DNA from: Conus ventricosus
Taxonomy: Eukaryota; Mollusca; Gastropoda; Neogastropoda; Conidae
Length of the DNA stretch: 20,000 nt
Direction of reading: 5' to 3'
Assembly (NCBI GenBank): GCA_018398815.1
Contig: CM031622.1
Span: 18,743,994-18,763,993 of the forward strand
Shown: in pieces, positions 15,784 to 20,000 of the stretch
How the letters are laid out: each line of letters begins with the position of its first letter
How positions within the stretch are numbered: the first letter of the stretch is position 1
The notes under the pieces: model-generated
Seen by the model: only the letters and a program-made list of their open reading frames with translations
What the model was told of the DNA's origin: nothing
Database searches by the model: none
Program-made: the position numbers and the translations under genes

Positions 15784-16440
15784 AGCACAGCTGCAGTGAA
15801 CAGGCCGAGTCCTGGACCTTCGCGGAAGATAATATTTAGTCCGGAGGGTAAATGCGAAAGGTGTAGCTTTTGGCCCACCCCGGCCGCTGACCATAATCGT
15901 AGGATATCATGAACGGATGTCGTATAGTTATGTCTCTGCATGGCTGAAGGTGCTCTTTCAGATGTTCATTCATTTTGATTTATTTTAAGCAACTACATTT
16001 AGAAATACAATATTAATATCACTGTCAGTGTGTGTGTGTGGGTGGGTACGGGTGGGTGGGGAGAGAGAGAGAGAGAGAGAGAGGAGGAGAGAGAGAGAGA
16101 GAGAGGCTTTTCTACATTTTGTGCTCAATCAATGAAGTGTATTGCAATATCATACATAATACTATAGTGAAATATTGAAGTATAACCAAGATGTACACAA
16201 AATCTCAACGGAGATTGTAGTTGTCTCCCTCATGATAGTGGTATTCTGCACAAAATGTCAACAAGATTCCCGAGGAAAAGCTTGCATGGCTCTACTGCTG
16301 GAAGTTATGATGGATCTCACCGGATGTGGATGATGGAACTGCATTTTGAGGACGTATATGTAAATAAAAAAGACATTCTAAAATGGCGAAAGCATTTAAC
16401 AGCAGAGAGTTAGGATGGGAACGGGCTCACCCATATTCCA
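15784..16440 (+). other. Presumed 3' UTR and flank
   Basis: Follows the TAA stop. It contains a GT/GGGT and GA microsatellite (16029-16106). An AATAAA hexamer at 16363-16368 is the only canonical poly-A signal noticed, 580 bases after the stop, but the decayed LINE may begin about there, so its use is uncertain. No coding sequence recognised. Confidence 0.4.
16029..16106. repeat. GT, GGGT and GA microsatellites
   Basis: GTGTGTGTGTGG (16029-16042), GGGTGGGT variants, then GAGAGA repeats (16060-16106) with one AGGAGG interruption. Confidence 0.93.
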
Positions 16441-17492
16441 CAAACAATGATAAACCCAAAGTAAAACCCCCCAGGAGCATCATCGGACCAGTTTATGTAC
16501 ATGTTTATATATTGATCTACCGAATTGTGTCAGACGCATACGCCAGCTAGTTGCTGATGTTACAAAGATTTATAAAAGGGAGTCATCGAAAACGACGTAA
16601 CGGATCTGCCAAAGTGGTCAGATGACTGGAATCTACATTTCAACAAAATCGAATGCAGGTTTAATGCATATTGGTTAAACAATCCTGAAGGTGACACATA
16701 ATGAAAGTGGAAAAGTTGAGCATAATGTCCCCATATATTGACGACGAAAACCTTAGTGTTTTTATTTGATCATCTGCTGACTTTTGACACTCATATTCTA
16801 AAGGCAAATCAGACGTTGGGAATAATTTATCGGCGCTTATTCATTTAGACATGGAAAGGTTTTATTGATTTATAAGTTAAGGGTTCTCCTACGTCCATAA
16901 TATGGAAAATATAAGATTTTCCTATATCTCACACGCCAGTCACAGTCTATGGAATGTGTACAGTGAAGAGCAACCAACATAGCGACATACTGTAGAGGCA
17001 CGGGCTGACAGCTCACGATCAGAGCAAAGGCATGCATGGGATGATCAAAGGCATGCATGGGATGATCAAAGGCATGCATGGGATGATCAAAGGCATGCAT
17101 GGGATGATCTGAGTAGACGCACAAATAGTTAGTAACTCAGAAGATATTAGCTTGACTTAATCTTCTCATTATCATTAGGCCTATATGATAAAACTAGAAA
17201 TCAGGAGGGCAAAGTACATATTCAGAATTTCAACACTAACAAGCGTACACATTGTTTTTGGCAACAGAGTTGCTAAATTATTGAACTCATCGTCACCTGA
17301 TCTCAAAACAGAACCACACACAAACGCGTTCAAACGCCCCTGGACACATCTACACATCTTGGTACTGATTTGGTTTTGATTTGGATGATTATTGGACAAT
17401 CGACTAGAATGCGCCATGCCACTGGACAAATCTGTCAAGTAAACATTGAAAGATGGGACGGATATAAGCAGAGAAGCTTAGGCTTTATATAC
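16440..17492 (+). pseudogene. Decayed non-LTR retrotransposon (CR1/L2/jockey-like), 3' part of reverse transcriptase
   Basis: Pieces of a LINE reverse transcriptase appear in order across shifting frames. SIIGPV at 16476-16493 is the (V)PQGS(I/V)(L/I)GP motif. VADVTKIYK at 16550-16576 is the (F/Y)ADDTK active site with the second Asp changed to Val. DLPKWSDDWNLHFN follows at about 16600-16645, then LTFDTHILKANQTLGIIYR at about 16775-16833, a YLTRQSQSMECVQ-like piece at about 16920-16962, and FGNRVAKLLNSSSPDL then TNAFKR at about 17257-17335, the usual C-terminal (S)NR(V)...WN.LP......NAFK block. Frameshifts and stops, plus a 21-bp repeat insertion at 17025-17108, show it is dead. AAGCTTAGGCTT just before (CTA)n may be the 3' hairpin and microsatellite tail. 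Confidence 0.8.
17025..17108. repeat. 21-bp tandem repeat, four perfect copies
   Basis: CAAAGGCATGCATGGGATGAT occurs four times head to tail (GATCAAAGG junctions) inside the LINE remnant. No mismatch was seen between copies. Confidence 0.97.
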
Positions 17493-17494
17493 TA

Positions 17495-17500
17495 CTATCT

Positions 17501-17532
<32 letters not shown>

Positions 17533-17585
17533 GCTACTGCTACCACCACAACTACTACTACTACTACTACTACACTACTATTACT

Positions 17586-17620
<35 letters not shown>

Positions 17621-18104
17621 ACTACTACTACTACTATACTACTACTACCACTACTACTTGCACCTGGCACGTTGAGGTGTATATTTTTCCTTCTTTGTTT
17701 TCTTCTTTCTTTTTCTTCTTCTTCTTTATCTTCTTTCTTCTTTATCTTCTTTCTTCTTTTTCTTCTTTCTTCTTTATCTTCTTTTTCTTTATCTTCTTTC
17801 TTTCTTTCCTTCTTTCTTTCTTCTTCTTTTTCTTTTCTTTCATCTTCTTCTTTATCTTCTTTCTTCTTTCTTTATTTTCTTTCTTTCTTTCCTTCTTTCT
17901 TTCTTCTTCTTTTTCTTTTCTTTCATCTTCTTCTTTTCTTCTTTTTCTTCTTTATCTTCTTCTCTTCTTCTCTTCTTCTTTTCTTTCTTTCACTTTTCAC
18001 TTCTCTTCTTTCTATCTTCTTCTTTCTTTCTTTCTTCTATCTTTTCTTTTCTTATCTTCTTCTTTTCTTCTTCTTCTACTACTATATACTACGCTACTAC
18101 TACT

Positions 18105-18139
<35 letters not shown>

Positions 18140-18190
18140 ATTGCTACTTTTACAACAACAACTTCTACTACTACTACTACTACTACTACA

Positions 18191-18236
<46 letters not shown>

Positions 18237-18364
18237 TTGCCTCCTCGTACCTTGAGTGTATCGTTCTCTTTCTTTCTTTCGTTCTTTCTACTACTATTAT
18301 TACTACCATTACCACTCCTACTACCACTGTACTACCGCTGCTACAGTTGTTGTTGTTCTTCTTC

Positions 18365-18402
<38 letters not shown>

Positions 18403-18436
18403 ACTACTACTACTACTATTACTACTACTACTACTG

Positions 18437-18482
<46 letters not shown>

Positions 18483-18483
18483 A
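17495..18483. repeat. Nearly 1 kb compound microsatellite: CTA, CTT/CTTT, CTG triplets
   Basis: (ACT)n at about 17500-17657; an anchor (CACCTGGCACGTTGAGGTG, about 17660-17678); polypyrimidine CTT/CTTT to about 18075; (CTA)n and (CTG)n at 18076-18234; a related anchor (CCTCCTCGTACCTTGAGTG, about 18240-18258); CTTT; then CTA, CTG and CTA runs to 18483. The plus strand is pyrimidine-rich over almost the whole length. Long frames across it are low-complexity artefacts. Confidence 0.96.
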
Positions 18484-18602
18484 ACTCCAAGATCACGTTC
18501 AGTGCAGTGCACTAAAAGATACAACAGTTGGGGGTGACAAGACAGGAGAGGAAAACAGAGAAAAAACAAATGGTGGAAGTTGGAAGGGGAAATAAGTGGC
18601 AG

Positions 18603-18639
<37 letters not shown>

Positions 18640-18640
18640 T
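18603..18640. repeat. GA microsatellite
   Basis: GAGAGA dinucleotides with one AGGAG interruption. Confidence 0.95.
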
Positions 18641-18913
18641 TTGGCGACGACTGCATTTCTCCCGTGTCAAACTCTCCCCCTTTTGGCGAAAGTCAACTCT
18701 TCAAATGTCCATTTGGCGACACTGTACTCGGCGAAAGTTCCTGTTTTCTGTAAAGATCTTGAGGAGGAGCAAGAGCAAAAAGAAGCGATAGCTTGTTGGT
18801 GTGGTGATGTGTTAGTATCGAACAGTGAATTTTCCCAACAGTGTCTTTGAGTTCGTTTTGGGGGGAATCGGAGACGTACGTAGAAGGTGGTAGTTGAGAT
18901 GGAGCGGAGGGAA

Positions 18914-18915
<2 letters not shown>
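18640..18915. other. Non-coding stretch with four GGCGA motifs
   Basis: TTTGGCGAC (18640), TTTTGGCGAAAGT (18680), TTTGGCGAC (18712) and CGGCGAAAGT (18729) lie within about 100 bp. No gene was recognised. Confidence 0.4.

Positions 18916-18954
<39 letters not shown>
18916..18954. repeat. 39-base G homopolymer
   Basis: Uninterrupted G run flanked by GGAAGA and AGAGAAAGGGGGAAGG. A run this long is prone to sequencing and assembly length error. Confidence 0.93.
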
Positions 18955-18955
<1 letters not shown>

Positions 18956-19030
18956 GAGAAAGGGGGAAGGGATGTATTGACCATTGACGAAAAGTTTTTG
19001 AATGTTTTTTAGATCACGATTAAGGATTGA

Positions 19031-19315
19031 GATAATCTGCTGTGTATAATGTGTTTCAAGATGATGTAATAATTTCCTGTTTTTGATTGATACTCAGGAT
19101 GATACTGTTAGACGAATCAGCTGAATATTAAAGGTTGTGTTATAATTTGCTGCAAATGACTGGCCTCGGGTTTATTTGATCATCTGTTGCGTATGATTTG
19201 TTCAAGTGTTGTATGATGCTTTTTCTCGTGTAAAAAATTACATTATCACCTGCTGTATGTGATTTGGCCAAGCGTTTGCTTATTCTAACCTGTTGTACAT
19301 GATTTGTGCAAGAGT
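19031..19315. repeat. Weak, irregularly spaced repeat of about 33 bp
   Basis: Units with the pattern (A)CCTG(T/C)TGTATATGATTTG followed by NNCAAGNGT occur near 19031-19062, 19177-19210, 19243-19275 and 19286-19315. Spacing is uneven and identity moderate, suggesting an old decayed minisatellite. Confidence 0.55.
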
Positions 19316-19319
19316 CGAT

Positions 19320-20000
19320 GATACTATGATAACTATGTTTTGTCAGTTATGGGTCCTCCTCCGTGCCTCCATGGCGGCATCACCTAAAGTCATTCATTGC
19401 GGATCCCTCATGTTCAACCACGCCCAGCAGTTTCGGTCTTAAGGGCTGAAGGTGCCTGCATCTTCTTCCACACGACCAAAACGCCCATAATCAGAACACA
19501 CACAACAATTGAAATTTATCATGAAAAAAAAACCCACTACGTAGAAAGAAACATACCGACCAATTCCCAGGATCCACAATATACACTCTAATTACACGCA
19601 TTCATACAAATGATCTTTTACGCACGCATGCATCAATACTCTCACGCCAGTGTCCTGATGGACCTATTCTAGGGGGGAAAAAATCAGGGGGAAAATGCCT
19701 TTCTTTTCATTAGCAAATAGAGTTTGCTTTTCTCAGTTTATGGGTCAAATGAATGGATGAGAGAGTGAACACGTTTACTTGAAAGGAACGCAAAGATATG
19801 CAGATATTGACTGACGGCATGACAGGCGGCACCGGTCCATATCCATGATTTCTCTCTGATGGGACATTTTCCCCCACGCGGGGTCAATTTTTTATATATA
19901 GATCTTAAATCATTGACTGAAATGTTGTTCTTTATCTATTGTAACAGGGTCACACTGTTTTTAAGAAGGGAACAAACGTTCCCAGCCGACAAGATCAATT
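19320..20000. other. No recognised feature
   Basis: Moderately AT-rich sequence without convincing coding, RNA or repeat signals. Only short open frames are present, none with recognisable similarity. Confidence 0.5.

Noticed and set aside
16363..16368. AATAAA as the certain poly-A signal of the transporter
   Set aside because: The hexamer is common in AT-rich DNA, lies 580 bases past the stop and near the LINE fragment; kept only as a candidate.
17672..18595. 307-codon open frame rich in Ser, Phe, Leu and Thr
   Set aside because: It is a direct translation of CTT, CTA and CTG microsatellite runs; all frames on both strands stay open for the same reason. No non-repetitive protein segment is present.

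Overview
This is animal nuclear DNA, most likely from a marine mollusc (probably a gastropod). The evidence is a split gene with GT-AG introns that encodes an animal-type SLC17 transporter, tRNA-derived SINEs, a decayed LINE, and very dense microsatellites and minisatellites. The mollusc assignment is inference from repeat style and protein flavour; the eukaryotic, intron-bearing nature is read directly from the sequence. No prokaryotic, CRISPR or viral gene system is present.

The only convincing gene is the 3' half of a sialin-like SLC17 (major facilitator superfamily) transporter on the + strand. Five coding exons lie at 579-728, 3594-3721, 5367-5521, 10767-10852 and 15607-15783 (stop TAA at 15781-15783). 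Together they encode about 230 residues, corresponding to transmembrane segments 7-12 and the cytoplasmic tail; the 5' exons lie upstream of the window. Most junction phases agree (0, 1, 0). Two places do not: exon 3594-3721 changes frame at a TTTT run (3668-3671), and the donor after 5521 is one base out of phase with the next exon unless a GT four bases further on is used. Both look like one-base homopolymer changes in otherwise well conserved coding sequence, so assembly error is at least as likely as gene decay.

Layout. 1-578: degenerate TG repeats, C-rich tract, acceptor. 729-3593: intron with CT, CA and GA microsatellites, two hammerhead-like foldback motifs on the minus strand, and a 62-bp x 6 minisatellite. 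3722-5366: intron with two opposed copies of a tRNA-derived SINE. 5522-10766: intron holding one copy of an unnamed poly-C-bearing repeat (inverted) and a roughly 3.9 kb, 35-bp-period satellite array (6703-10560). 10853-15606: intron with GTAT, GT and CA repeats, two more copies of the poly-C repeat in the opposite orientation, a 272-bp imperfect palindrome, a perfect 66-bp duplication, a minus-strand SINE and a TTTTTGTTGTC array just before the last exon. 15784-16440: presumed 3' UTR and flank. 16440-17490: decayed LINE reverse transcriptase. 17495-18480: nearly 1 kb of compound triplet and polypyrimidine microsatellite. 18480-20000: no gene seen; a 39-base G run and a weak 33-bp repeat.

There is no multi-gene system here. 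The observations most worth following are the large intronic satellite whose every unit carries a TACTAA-type branch-point look-alike, the poly-C tract shared by three copies of an undescribed repeat, the hammerhead-like motifs, and the two frame inconsistencies in the transporter gene.
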